From the IMG/VR virus record IMGVR_UViG_3300030105_001443, positions 21,085 through 47,566 of that record: DNA of 26,482 nt; one strand, written 5' to 3'. Numbering within the stretch: position 1 is the first letter of the stretch; every line of letters starts with the position of its first letter. A program made the position numbers and the translations under genes. The DNA comes from a virus. The notes under the pieces are model-generated. The model saw nothing but the letters and a program-made list of their open reading frames with translations. It ran no database searches and was not told where the DNA came from. Positions 12,001 through 17,265 of this stretch are shown here, piece by piece.

Positions 12001-12715
12001 TGATATTACAGCAGGAGATGCAGCAGTTGATATTACAACAACAGCTGGTAATATAACTTTAAGACCGCAACCAGCTGGTTCATTAATTGATTTAAGAGGA
12101 ACACTTACAGGTGGTGGTACTAAATCAATAATTATCCTTAATACAAGCGGAGATGGTGGAGCTCATATTAACGGACACGTTACAGCGTCAGGAAATGTTA
12201 GTCAATCAAATTGTGATTATACTGCTTCATTTGGTCGTTTAGAAGTTTGTGGAAGAGCTTTAATAAATGGTAATTTAGAGTTAGGTGGTGAAATAGTAAG
12301 AGAGGGTACAACCACTGGTACAGGAATAGGTATAGGTACTAATGGTCAAGTTACAGTAGCTGGAATTCTGATAGCTGACCAGGTAGTTCGCTCTGCAGAT
12401 GGTTCGACTGTAATAACGATAGATAATAATGGTAACGCAGCCATTGCAGGTAATCTAACAGTTAGAGGTGAGATAGTAAATAAAGCAGATGATGGTGATG
12501 ATGATAAGGGTATAAAATCAGAAGTGCGTGGTGATAAAAAAGATATAGTTACCAAAAATGAAGAGAATGGATCAAAAATTATTACCAGGATTCAAAATGC
12601 AGCAGACTCAAAATTTGAAGTTCAAAAGAATGACGGAAGTAAATCAGTCCTGTTTAGTGTAGATAAAGATGGTAAATTAGAAGGATTATTCGACTATGAT
12701 GGAGGAGAGTACTAA
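2..12715 (+). CDS. Giant repetitive tail-fibre/adhesin-like virion protein (5' partial)
   Basis: The reading frame is open to the left edge, so the Met at 203 is internal and at least 4237 residues are encoded. After a non-repetitive start (to about nt 1500) the protein is built from Ser/Thr/Gly/Ala/Asn-rich repeats. Recurring units include ITASGNISASGN, GTASYGRDNDW and HSGSVGIGDFS, with strings of TASxANITxLTAS. Such beta-rich repeats are typical of long trimeric phage fibres and other tail appendages, probably for host attachment. Two roughly 460-residue modules are duplicated (5093-6460 and 6752-8233). The C-terminus is charged and Asp/Lys-rich, and I see no S74 intramolecular chaperone domain. 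The last stop lies 8 nt before the next gene. The structural role is inferred from composition and context; a baseplate-linked or head-fibre role is also possible. Binding target unknown. Confidence 0.8.
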   Translation, partial: QDITNVNPGEPGSPYTISGSYSSTYNSQPTGSGTGGVSYTLTTVPDATSTGVATIQVLFGDLRFSSSMVGGTMYVSGGINHLSGLQPYPNQFHTIPAYYATISAVLNGTTAEVIPAYQVQGSGDRGLPYYPTSFNTKNGHQHTWTETSNSISFTDPTAPSSSITRQFLTKEINISYADIEVFDLKPDCGAATFMDIYCKSDRYSGNETKLAQVAIEPFNFLIDEISTLGTKVFAKPIGEFPNDFETNLYWEIGNGGNTHKGQSTSAQHNTSTLMNSVKVDGANLTADDYIVFNNKADFDPTLYKDTSYFIDFDATSDVGGDHKPVVDVYISGSKVTPTNLQNPSETILGQHIGTLTNNSNGYQQFLNNSFEYRNEVSTAVNLRFVVRSGTWHIRGVRLMNCPGEIRDTGITPNHTRLLIPMPTLAKADDCYSFTLRYSNKNAVGNIETKTASCTIFSGTDPGPLLDSHGGDGDWFIGQHVLTSSRDVWISGSLIVSGTIFADEFYTNIVSKSISQINVSGSSTFGDDCADTHVFTGSIKQHCGDIFGGGSLTIQNITASGDVSISNILYADTVIASTASITNMYTYALTSSYISNSYNITTNYITASYGNIYHLTGSFTGTIGGLNTIIHATGSIEGTASYGRDNDWYAQGSTYVGGLGGIDPTIGGEIYHTGRVGVGDFSSNNLPPGVGVHSSPMFTVTGSTSMSMGKAGSRPLFVRANTSSMFFQDVPKSDNHDWDGAALYLDGQNGDGIGNDYSAIANTSFGSLVLVTGNGHKLMPKVEITPSGSMFINSGSLSVGFKRDGIEGAGFGGDITASGNISASGNLHISSSEKPDDNSLKILLKDLSTGLVYHTGSFGGDDLGNHTATQDLDMNNSSISNSLHITASGTGSFGYIRVTGQGVIDGPLGVGLLEPTGGMFNVSGTSRFQGNTYITGNLFVSDIVVAQEFHTEFVSASITFASGSNKMGDTSDDVHQMSGSVRVTGSGPNYFVGGGHFGINTSTPTTHLTIVGNTSGSQTGSFHFGKFGSRGLLQVYDNSTSAFVKSLNSDLHIGTNRDQDNVYINVGDNCPTRMFVSSSGKVGIGTTNPEHALTVMGDISASGRIFGLEFHTQHVSSSIVYVSGSTKFGDTHDDKAHFTGSLQLQHTQMSIFTGSGKFGFGIDTPARPFTQKSHKLMHISSGSNRVVALEVTNWETASAFTAAGGSTGGSSPNTNGPRAAISVVAFNSSASYGLGGTKGATSGIFSMHPDTYEGATTGNDLSDGGDVDSEGNRLLQEVLHITTGGSPQGSINLHARGDRGQQIRFFTGNDDARNTGGPAVETQRMTIKHDGEVGIGTHDPARRLHVSKSINESATTPIVRFETLPSASDASYNMVLVNASGDLYQGNYSHVNEGIGISSASITSLNNYSFTSSIITSSVYIGYTSSITHMQTYALTSSIISASQIITNGFTASNADITYLTTTQLTASTANITNLTASSATGSFTGSFLGTLTGTASWATNVVTSSHALFSVTSSHALGGSGSFLGYFSGSLLGSVTGSLLGTASYGRDNDWYKQGEIYGGADPTIDGQVYHTGKVGIGDFSSTAIASELTVNGNISASGIVYGQTGISGSYISASKEIYSKGHISASGNISSSGYIITNEARVFGHITASGNISASGNLHINSSEKINDSNLKILVKDLSTGLVYHTGSFGESGQDTDWFDSNTENSAPHNTGSIYHSGSVGIGDFSTSVPVRQLHITQSLADYKAKTPPVRISSLHSDPQRNIMTWNSGSGDVSYTQLGCALDLMDKDNCCCHLHEDTNIYIFIDDTSLNITGNATQTPDILTRYVITKFEKDMRDRYSYWKGNIYVGTGVTGEPRERWLSWMSWPAVGNQNELGAGSGITGSMESVRWASNDVTSETAGTFASSDDFTAFGQSTSNYYLENSPISASGIPDTNVIIFNIVDETNAAYHGNTALTGLAADFSEQPTDDYKKDYGLFVGNAHTTYDCFSGFVYALPSSQNITHNARQEFALHLYGAVEPDIVSPQNFIGDTPTGGNLSAITGSNPYANAANSVGSGVSPHYEGGIYGLKSQSISEKHNFTAGIASWYGNIPYGTGIASNVINKSGSWIHGQASFSNDMFKYFDGNSIGVKVDGKTICINDANELFVRTGSFRSMNVTTSTITHLTASYLSSSTNTITNMFTASYANIYNLTASIASVTYFTASYANITQLTASNATITNLTASSANITNLIATGSFYGNLQGTASYGKDNDWFDAQTATGDPLFTGSIYHSGSVGLGDFSGAGPDRQLHISQSLKQYAAKESPVRINSLHSDPQKAVVTYNTGSGDLSYTELGCALDLMDKDNCCCHLNAKTNIYIFIDNTSMTITGTNTDTPPILTRYVITKFEKDMREKYPYWKGNIYVGEGDQDSPAVSFGNYNSSGNTVRERWLSWLSWPAMGNQDELGVGHGITGSMSSIRWDQTGAGTVETAGTHASSDDFHAFGYSSSAYYLENAPISASGTVDKDCIVFAMVDEVSSLYHGSSTLNGNDADWGTVTANYYDTTPEGASVNTNTVQPTANYKADYGNFVGYAYPKYDCFSSFVYALPSSNGITHLARQQFALHLYGAIETDTVTTANFNGVSPTQANLNSILTSNPYANAQASCSNESGGRNYSKWYTGGVYGLASQSVSEKHDFPTGVAGWYNNLSYPVSTANINKSGSWVHGQASFSNDMFKYFNGNSIGVKVDGKTICVNESNELYVITGSFRTELNVTKSVIRHLTSSHAVIDDLVLTHATMSGNFTQSGHGTVSAWDGHFHSLNVHTAFTASGHTTLSRVNVSRWIRSTGSISTLGNITASGNISTSNTIYANNIVIGRSSTGGSGISATNITASNNITASQLLISRNIRSTGSISTQGNITASGNITASHLHVSRDIRVTRNIHVTNSISVSNDITASGVISGQTGSYQYLGSTGQFSASGLFNVSGTSRFHGNTYITGNLFVSDIVIAQEFHTEFVSASIIFASGSNVLGDNPTDVQHITGSLRASGSGPHYIVGGPVGIGTIRGTVPTVNPAFSLTVSGSISASQDLSVGGNITASGNIFSSGFVTSSKGFYSFGGFTGSIKGNADTATAATLATNATHISVADNDTTNENNLITFIEDETATGNVGLESDTDFHYNPSTGRVTATQLAGTLQTAAQPNITSLGMLTNLSVNNNIHITGSVIATHLSASGGVTASGIYISGSTIFGDGDNDTHTFTGNITASGNISSSALSTGSFGVLETPKGINFANANNNQGSGIIFNPTDGDKIKIIAGTRNMIEIRNPKLSTQLSAGEVVINEDSLVIDFRVESGGNDNMLLVSASSDTVGIGTANPCKTLTVEGDISASGTVYATNISASGVITASGLSIYGNISASGYITASKGFYTPSGFTGSLQGTADTVATNANLSGDITSIGNETVIAAGVIIDNDINASAGIVDTKLATISTANKVEISAINIEGGTDIGEALVSTDLFIVDHSANGTNRFVSAERIQDYVLGSSMTTDITTTGTITAHTIIATIISSSRVTSSIIFSSGSTIFGNVHSDSAVPADTHTFIGNITASGNISASGYLTTQHVTASGNISASGNIIVQNITASGYISASGNIYTNELQIGSSSNRIHGFFEGGEQDLIISGSDNDVKIMSGDDISLRPKNSVKIYTGNAADEGLILQDKSGKTLFSVLSDGSGATTATGLLSSSRIEVATNIFATGSVSASFISASKGLWTSGSLYARDIFATGSLTLGGPTSTHTIKGNITASGNISASSVNVSKGIRSTGSISTLGNITASGEISSSSTGSFAYLRVVANPEPAAANNVVIAEFVGDSDSLIIKNESTGDYSIGNSAQDNKIMFKDGAGGIDFFYNNVNTLNVTEHGIGIGGNYPTDTNLTNAAGIMLQVRGNISGSENITVEGSGSFGGHVTASGNIKAGGNIILDDGGEIQEAGGTSAFTFDGSGNVTKIGQDSPSTNEVLTWDGSKWVAAAGGSGGSSAADDITAGDAAVDITTTAGNITLRPQPAGSLIDLRGTLTGGGTKSIIILNTSGDGGAHINGHVTASGNVSQSNCDYTASFGRLEVCGRALINGNLELGGEIVREGTTTGTGIGIGTNGQVTVAGILIADQVVRSADGSTVITIDNNGNAAIAGNLTVRGEIVNKADDGDDDKGIKSEVRGDKKDIVTKNEENGSKIITRIQNAADSKFEVQKNDGSKSVLFSVDKDGKLEGLFDYDGGEY
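2480..2575 (+). repeat. 32-codon fibre block, copy 1
   Basis: Encodes a block starting HISSSEKPDDNSLKILLKD and ending LVYHTGSFG. A second copy lies at 4979-5074. Both copies follow an ASGNISASGN repeat. Confidence 0.75.
2756..2893 (+). repeat. 46-codon conserved fibre block, copy 1
   Basis: Encodes a block beginning FNVSGTSRFQGNTYITGN and ending SASITFASGSN. It matches 8867-9004 in 43 of 46 residues, although 25 other codons differ synonymously. The protein sequence is therefore conserved while the DNA has diverged. Confidence 0.8.
4979..5074 (+). repeat. 32-codon fibre block, copy 2
   Basis: Second copy of the block at 2480-2575, differing at about six residues near its start. The second half (KDLSTGLVYHTGSFG) is identical at the protein level. 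Confidence 0.75.
5093..6460 (+). repeat. Duplicated fibre module, copy 1 (CCCH-containing)
   Basis: About 456 codons inside the giant gene, running from a DWFD sequence to DGKTICIND plus about 15 residues. It is non-repetitive and rich in aromatic residues (for example RERWLSW and YYLENSPISASG), unlike the flanking Ser/Gly repeats, so it is probably a globular domain inserted in the fibre. It contains the cluster DKDNCCCHL (Cys-Cys-Cys-His at nt 5372-5383). Copy 2 lies at 6752-8233. Confidence 0.8.
6752..8233 (+). repeat. Duplicated fibre module, copy 2 (CCCH-containing)
   Basis: Second copy of the module at 5093-6460, about 494 codons. The order of motifs is the same: DWFD, LHSDPQK, DLMDKDNCCCHL (CCCH at nt 7031-7042), LTRYVITKFEKDMR, RERWLSWLSWPA, YYLENAPISASG, FALHLYGA, SWVHGQASFSNDMFKYF and DGKTICVN. 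Insertions relative to copy 1 sit near the RERWLSW motif and in the surface-like middle part, while the core motifs are nearly identical. This suggests an old tandem duplication with loop divergence. Confidence 0.8.
8451..8499 (+). repeat. 49-bp perfect direct repeat, copy 1
   Basis: Identical over 49 bp to 11343-11391. It encodes the IRSTGSISTLGNITAS segment. A diverged third version of the same protein segment lies near 8640-8690. The two perfect copies are 2892 bp (964 codons) apart and in the same frame. Confidence 0.85.
8867..9004 (+). repeat. 46-codon conserved fibre block, copy 2
   Basis: Second copy of the block at 2756-2893. The three amino-acid differences are Gln/His, Val/Ile and Thr/Ile. 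In both places it is followed by a GD-containing spacer and a Gly/Ser repeat. Confidence 0.8.
11343..11391 (+). repeat. 49-bp perfect direct repeat, copy 2
   Basis: Identical over 49 bp to 8451-8499. Recombination between the copies would remove 964 codons in frame and leave the C-terminal end of the fibre gene intact. Confidence 0.85.
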
Positions 12716-12723
12716 TTATTATT

Positions 12724-15156
12724 ATGGATATAAAGGAAACCTTTGGTAGCTGGATAGCAGCTCAAGTTCTAAACGAACAGAAAGAGATTAAAACTGTAGT
12801 TGCAATTTACCCAGGTAGATTTCAACCTATGGGGGCACATCATGCTCAAGCTTTTAAATCTTTACCATTTAAAAATAAATTTATTGCTACTTCAAATAAA
12901 GTATCAAAACCTAAATCACCTTTTAGCTTTGCAGAAAAGAAAAAAATTATATCAGCTTACGGATTAGGTGGTAAGTTAAAACAAGTACGAAATACTTATA
13001 AAGCTGAAGAAATACTAAAACGTTATGATCCAGAAACTACTGCAGCTATATTTGTGGTTGGAGCTAAGGATGCATCTAGATTAGGTGGTAAGTTTTTTCG
13101 ACCTTGGAAAGGTACAGCCGAAGTAGGGTACAGAGAAGGTGCGTACACCTATATAGCACCGCATGTCTCAATGAACGTACCAGGTCACGGTGAGATGTCA
13201 GGTACCACACTACGAGCAGTGCTTGGTGATAAGAATTTAGAGGATTCAAAAAAACGCAAGATATTTACTAGTATATTTGGTAAAGCAAATATACGAAATT
13301 ATGACTGGATCACGAAAAAACTAGAAAGCTTATCAGAAGCAGTTATCGAGCAATTTATAGTAGATAATGATTTCGCTAAAATAATATCAGAAGTATCTAG
13401 CACAGGTACATCTAAGGGAATGGAGGTAGATGATGGACCATCGCACGGATTTGGAAGCTTAAAATCATATAAAAAGGTTCAAAAGAAGGTTGCAGAGAAA
13501 ATGGGATGGATGGTATTAAATCAGTTACTAGATTTAGGAGACGGCGAAACTGTTCTAGCTAGTGATGATATACCAACACCATCAAATCATAGACGCTCAG
13601 TAAAATATCCTAATGGACCTATTACAGCCGTATCATTCTTTCCAGCTGGAGATCAGGGAGTAAAAACTCCTAGTAATCAAATTGATATGTCAACTAGTGC
13701 AGCTTATAGAAAATGGAAAAAGCATATAAAGAAAATTGCAACAGAAGTTGGAATGCAATTAGTAAATTGGGTAGACTCAGATGTAGCTAAAGATAAGAAA
13801 AATATTGAAGGTGATAAAATAAAAGAACCAAATCGACCTGATAAAGCAATATCTAAAATGGTTAAGAAAATTGCTAAAATAAATAAACCTGATCGTCAAG
13901 ATAAGAAAGCAATTAAAAATCTTAAAGATTTATCTATAACTGAAGAGGTAAAGAAGTTAATAAATGAAGGTGGAGCATATGGACATATGTCTCACCCATT
14001 TGATGATAAAGGGTTAACGTTTGGTGACTTTAAGCAAATTATAGATAACTCACTACAAGGCCATTTAGACCTTGAAACATCTGCTACAGAAAAGACTGAT
14101 GGTCAAAATTTATTTATTACCTGGAACAAGAAGCTATTAGCTGCAAGAAATGGTGGAGATCTTAAACGTGGTGGAATGGATGCGAAAGGTGTTAAGTTAA
14201 AATTTGCAAATAGAGGTAATATTGAAAAAGCGTTTAACTATGCTATGAGAGATCTCTCAAAAGCAATTGGGAGTTTAAGCGATAAGCAAAAGAAAAAAAT
14301 ATTTGATGATGGTAACAATTGGGTAAATATGGAAATTATGTATCCAGCATCTGCTAATGTAATCGTATACGATGCGCCATATTTACAATTCCATAATGTG
14401 CTACAGTATAAAAACGGATCTGCAATTGGATCAGTATCAGGAGGAGCTAGAGTACTTGCAGGGATGATATCACAAATTAATCAGAGTTTACAAAAAAGCT
14501 TCAGTATAATTGGTCCACGATCATTAACTATTAAACCGCATCAAGATTTTGGAGCACGTAGACCATACTTTGTAGGTAGGTTAAGCAGTCTGATGTCTGC
14601 ATACGGGATGAAGAATAGTAATACATTTGGTGAATACCATCAAGCTTGGTGGGGTAATTTTATAGATAATAAGTTCAAAGGTATAGATAACACTATCCGA
14701 ACTGGGTTAATAAAGCGTTGGGCATTCTTTGATAAATCGTTTAGGTTAGATAAAAAAAACTTCACAGATGAGAATATGTTAGCAATAGCTAAAGGGTATG
14801 ATAAGATGGACCATGCAGGTCAAGTAAAGAAAAATATGCTGCCGTTTGAAACTCTATTCTTTCAATTAGGAGCTGAAGTATTAAAAAATGCAGAAGGATT
14901 CCTAGCGGCAAGTCCAGATAAAGCTGTTCAGAGTATAAGACGCCAGTTAGCAAAAGCCATATCTGATGTAAGAAAGGGAGGTGATCTTAAGAAGTTAAAT
15001 AGAATGACTCAGCAGTTAAACAAGATACAAGCTATTGGTGGATTTAAAACTATAGTACCTTCAGAAGGTTTAGTGTTTATTTATAAAGGTAAAACTTATA
15101 AATTAACAGGAGCATTTGCACCAGTCAATCAAATAACTGGAATGATGGCATTCTAA
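12724..15156 (+). CDS. Fusion: NMNAT/cytidylyltransferase-like + unknown + ATP-dependent ligase-like domain
   Basis: The 810 residues form at least three parts. Residues 23-200 look like a nucleotidyl-transferase: GRFQPMGAHH at 31-40 occupies the place of the GxFxPxHxGH motif, and MSGTTLR at 158-164 that of the ISxTxxR motif. Residues about 224-405 match nothing I recognise. Residues about 416-810 carry a ligase/capping-enzyme set: EKTDG with candidate nucleophile Lys457, RNG at 475-477, NMEI with Glu537, EGLVF with Glu781 and YKLTG with Lys793. The expected chemistry is NMN or CTP adenylyl/cytidylyl transfer at one end and nucleotidylation or strand joining at the other; substrates are unknown. 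Linkers contain LSE/A (205), ISE/V (223) and INE/G (415), and the N-terminus ends its leader at LNE (18), all fitting the T4 gp21 cleavage consensus. I recall related architectures in marine T4-like phages. Confidence 0.75.
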   Translation: MDIKETFGSWIAAQVLNEQKEIKTVVAIYPGRFQPMGAHHAQAFKSLPFKNKFIATSNKVSKPKSPFSFAEKKKIISAYGLGGKLKQVRNTYKAEEILKRYDPETTAAIFVVGAKDASRLGGKFFRPWKGTAEVGYREGAYTYIAPHVSMNVPGHGEMSGTTLRAVLGDKNLEDSKKRKIFTSIFGKANIRNYDWITKKLESLSEAVIEQFIVDNDFAKIISEVSSTGTSKGMEVDDGPSHGFGSLKSYKKVQKKVAEKMGWMVLNQLLDLGDGETVLASDDIPTPSNHRRSVKYPNGPITAVSFFPAGDQGVKTPSNQIDMSTSAAYRKWKKHIKKIATEVGMQLVNWVDSDVAKDKKNIEGDKIKEPNRPDKAISKMVKKIAKINKPDRQDKKAIKNLKDLSITEEVKKLINEGGAYGHMSHPFDDKGLTFGDFKQIIDNSLQGHLDLETSATEKTDGQNLFITWNKKLLAARNGGDLKRGGMDAKGVKLKFANRGNIEKAFNYAMRDLSKAIGSLSDKQKKKIFDDGNNWVNMEIMYPASANVIVYDAPYLQFHNVLQYKNGSAIGSVSGGARVLAGMISQINQSLQKSFSIIGPRSLTIKPHQDFGARRPYFVGRLSSLMSAYGMKNSNTFGEYHQAWWGNFIDNKFKGIDNTIRTGLIKRWAFFDKSFRLDKKNFTDENMLAIAKGYDKMDHAGQVKKNMLPFETLFFQLGAEVLKNAEGFLAASPDKAVQSIRRQLAKAISDVRKGGDLKKLNRMTQQLNKIQAIGGFKTIVPSEGLVFIYKGKTYKLTGAFAPVNQITGMMAF

Positions 15157-15165
15157 ACGTGTTTT

Positions 15166-15191
15166 AATAATTAATAACATACTTATTATAT
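15166..15191 (+). promoter_or_regulatory. Possible promoter-like element before the 15192 gene
   Basis: AATAATTAATAACATACTTATTATAT directly abuts the ATG at 15192, in the 35-nt gap after the fusion gene. It resembles the elements at 17728 and 21223, but the distance to the ATG is too short for a normal promoter unless the transcript starts at or inside the gene. It may instead be AT-rich spacer. Confidence 0.25.
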
Positions 15192-15422
15192 ATGAATCTA
15201 GATATTAACATAGGTGATACAATACTTACAGGTCGTTTTAAAAATAAACGGATTGTAGTTAAAGAGTTTGGTGTAGACGAAAAAGGTCAACCAACTATTA
15301 ATGGAAGACCTATATTAAAATTTAGAATAGAAAAATTAATGCCTTCCAAACAAGATAAAACTGAAAACGATATCACAGAGTTTGTTAGTAAAGTTATAGA
15401 TAATCAAATCAATAAAAGATAA
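15192..15422 (+). CDS. Small conserved phage protein, unknown function
   Basis: 76 residues. The pattern GDTILTGRFKNKRIVVKEF followed by GQPTINGRPILKFRIEKL suggests a small all-beta domain (alternating hydrophobic residues with Gly turns), then a charged helix-like tail. I recall similar small proteins near head and terminase genes of marine T4-like phages, but no function is known to me. There is no Shine-Dalgarno sequence before the ATG; the 16 bases upstream are a TA-rich promoter-like element. The next gene starts 3 nt after its stop, so the two are probably co-expressed. Confidence 0.65.
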   Translation: MNLDINIGDTILTGRFKNKRIVVKEFGVDEKGQPTINGRPILKFRIEKLMPSKQDKTENDITEFVSKVIDNQINKR

Positions 15423-15425
15423 GTT

Positions 15426-16034
15426 ATGTCAAAATTAAATAATGTAAAAGCAGTAAATCAAATGATCCGAGGGGAGCATAGGACTCAAACTCAAAAAACT
15501 AGAGGTTTTGAGCAACAATCGATTGAACGAAAAATAGGTGATGCATGGGTGGATAAGCACGGTCAAAAATGGATACAGAAAAAAGGTTACAAAGCTCGTG
15601 TTAGTAAACTTAGCAAGATACGAAATGTAATCGATCAATCACTATGTCCTGAGTGTAATAAGAAATCTACTAATTTTGATAAACAGTTTATAACACGTGA
15701 AGGTAAATGCCATGATTGTATTGTAAAATACGAGACTCTCTTAGTATGTGAAGGATATACAAAGAATGAACCTATTTATGAACAATGGGAGCGTGAAAAA
15801 ATTAGAAAAAACGTAGATAGCTTCTTACAAGATGCGTCTAAAGATGTTGAGATGTTAAAAAATAGATTCACAAGAACAGACTATGTTAATAGTGATGGTA
15901 CAATAGATAAATGGAAGCTACCTGAATCGGTAGAAGATATTGAGTCTAGTATAGATAAACAATTTAACAAGTTTAAAGAGCAACTCTTAAATAAATTAGA
16001 AAAGGGAGACAATCATGTCAAGTTGGGACGATAA
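15426..16034 (+). CDS. Conserved phage protein with zinc-ribbon motif
   Basis: 202 residues. Two CxxC pairs (CPEC at 74-77 and CHDC at 95-98) separated by 17 residues form a likely zinc ribbon. They follow a basic, Lys/Gln-rich N-terminal part that includes an IGDAWVDKHGQKWIQ segment. The C-terminal half is helical and charged. The gene overlaps the next by 20 nt, and the order 15192-15426-16015-16397 suggests one operon. Its position upstream of the terminase leaves a packaging role open, including a DNA-binding accessory, but nothing in the sequence identifies it as the small terminase. Confidence 0.65.
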   Translation: MSKLNNVKAVNQMIRGEHRTQTQKTRGFEQQSIERKIGDAWVDKHGQKWIQKKGYKARVSKLSKIRNVIDQSLCPECNKKSTNFDKQFITREGKCHDCIVKYETLLVCEGYTKNEPIYEQWEREKIRKNVDSFLQDASKDVEMLKNRFTRTDYVNSDGTIDKWKLPESVEDIESSIDKQFNKFKEQLLNKLEKGDNHVKLGR

Positions 16035-16404
16035 AAAATGGCGTAGAATGCAATTCGATTTGCAGGAACAAGAACAGCAAGGTGATGAGAAACTAACCCA
16101 GATGGTAACATCCATGACGGATTATGTAATGAATATGCAGACAACTTTAGGTACATTACCAAACTACCTTCCATTGTTAATGAAACCGAATGATCCAGCT
16201 AAATCACCAGAACAAAATAATATTGATAGAGATACTATTATTGCAACAATGAAAACTTTGGATGATAATCAGAAATTATTAACTCAAACATACGAATTCT
16301 TTAATAAATATATTAATCAAAAATATAAATTTAATCCAGGTTCAATGGAAAGCAAGCCCGGAGAACGTAGAAACAAGGTGAATAGAGGGAATAACAATGG
16401 GTAG
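16015..16404 (+). CDS. Hypothetical protein
   Basis: 129 residues, not recognised. It is acidic and Gln/Met-rich in its first 60 residues, with a TLGTLPNYLPLLMKP segment in the middle, helical thereafter, and a basic Asn-rich tail. It has no transmembrane segment or cysteines. The start is supported by a GGGAGA Shine-Dalgarno-like sequence 6 nt upstream, inside the preceding gene. It overlaps the following gene by 8 nt, indicating translational coupling. Confidence 0.6.
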   Translation: MSSWDDKKWRRMQFDLQEQEQQGDEKLTQMVTSMTDYVMNMQTTLGTLPNYLPLLMKPNDPAKSPEQNNIDRDTIIATMKTLDDNQKLLTQTYEFFNKYINQKYKFNPGSMESKPGERRNKVNRGNNNG

Positions 16405-16708
16405 TTTTAAAAAAATAATACTATTTATTATCAGCGCAATTGGGGTTTTATTAGCAGCTAAAAGTATGACAAAGCGAAAAATAAATCCTAAAATAGCAAA
16501 GAATGATGCAGAGGTTAAACGGTTAGGATCTCAAATTCAGGAAGTGAAAGCTGTAAAAAAAATATTAAACAAAGAACTAACCAACTTAACTAAAAAAGCT
16601 GATGGTAGAAGCAAGCAAGTTAAAGATGCAAAAACGAACGTTAAAAAGAACGATCAAACAATTGCAGACTTGGAAGCAGCTCTAGCAGAAGCAGAAAAAA
16701 ATCTATAG
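16397..16708 (+). CDS. Small membrane-anchored coiled-coil protein
   Basis: 103 residues. Residues 6-21 are one strongly hydrophobic segment (ILFIISAIGVLLAA) flanked by lysines, followed by a basic stretch and a long Lys/Ala/Glu coiled coil (about 34-103). This is the shape of an inner-membrane anchor with a soluble coiled coil, as in i-spanins or other small phage membrane proteins. A lysis role is only a possibility because no lysozyme or holin gene lies in the window. A GAGG Shine-Dalgarno-like sequence precedes the start. The stop codon abuts the Shine-Dalgarno of the next gene. Confidence 0.6.
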   Translation: MGSFKKIILFIISAIGVLLAAKSMTKRKINPKIAKNDAEVKRLGSQIQEVKAVKKILNKELTNLTKKADGRSKQVKDAKTNVKKNDQTIADLEAALAEAEKNL

Positions 16709-16711
16709 GAG
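16707..16711 (+). promoter_or_regulatory. Strong Shine-Dalgarno (AGGAG) of the virion protein gene
   Basis: AGGAG stands 8 nt before the ATG at 16720 and overlaps the TAG stop of the preceding gene. It is one of the two best ribosome-binding sites in the window; the other serves gp22. This agrees with high expression of an abundant virion protein. Confidence 0.7.
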
Positions 16712-16719
16712 ATTAAAAA

Positions 16720-17235
16720 ATGGCAACATTTACCAAAGTATCATTCAACAACGCAAGCCCAAGAGGGTCAGGAGACTTAAGATTAGCATCTATTCCTGCG
16801 AAAGCAAAACACGTAAACGATTTAATTGATTCATTAGAAGACAATCCTGTTTTAACTAATGGATTAACTATCACATCAGCAGCTCATGGAATTATCCATA
16901 CTAATTCAGGAGCTGTAACTCAAGCTACTAACCATACAACAGCTGTAACACTTAATGCTACAAGTGGAAAAATTACATTAGCTGCAGTTGCATTAGCAGC
17001 TACAACAAATGCTGAATTTACATTTACTAATTCTGCATTAAACACAACTTCAGTAGTTTTAGTTTCAATGGAAGATAATAATACAACTAATAATGCTCAA
17101 TTAGCAGTTTCAGTTCATTCAATTGCTGATGGATCTTGTAAAGTTAATCTTGTAAATCCTCATTCATCAGGTGCTACATCAACTACAGCAAGTAAGGTTC
17201 ACTTTTTAGTAATTAACGTAGCACAACAAAGTTAA
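16720..17235 (+). CDS. Probable virion structural (decoration-like) protein
   Basis: 171 residues, poor in charge and cysteine-light, rich in Thr, Ala, Asn, Ser and Val. The pattern of short beta strands (GAVTQATNHTTAVTLNATSG, then TTNAEFTFTNSAL and STTASKVHFLVINVA) matches in style small beta-sandwich proteins that I recall in many marine phages, usually labelled virion structural. An outer-capsid decoration or small fibre role is inferred. A strong AGGAG ribosome-binding site and a perfect terminator right behind the gene suggest a highly expressed last gene of its operon. Confidence 0.6.
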   Translation: MATFTKVSFNNASPRGSGDLRLASIPAKAKHVNDLIDSLEDNPVLTNGLTITSAAHGIIHTNSGAVTQATNHTTAVTLNATSGKITLAAVALAATTNAEFTFTNSALNTTSVVLVSMEDNNTTNNAQLAVSVHSIADGSCKVNLVNPHSSGATSTTASKVHFLVINVAQQS

Positions 17236-17265
17236 TAACTAACACTTATTAATAACAATAATAAA

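Noticed and set aside
5886-12555. Minus-strand reading frames opposite the giant gene
   Set aside because: They are 62-118 codons long with skewed composition that mirrors the repeats on the + strand. They have no ribosome-binding sites or recognisable motifs.
15426-16404. Small terminase subunit (gp16) among the genes before the large terminase
   Set aside because: Neither the zinc-ribbon protein nor the 129-residue protein shows a recognisable gp16 pattern. Position alone is not enough, and a terminator separates them from gp17.
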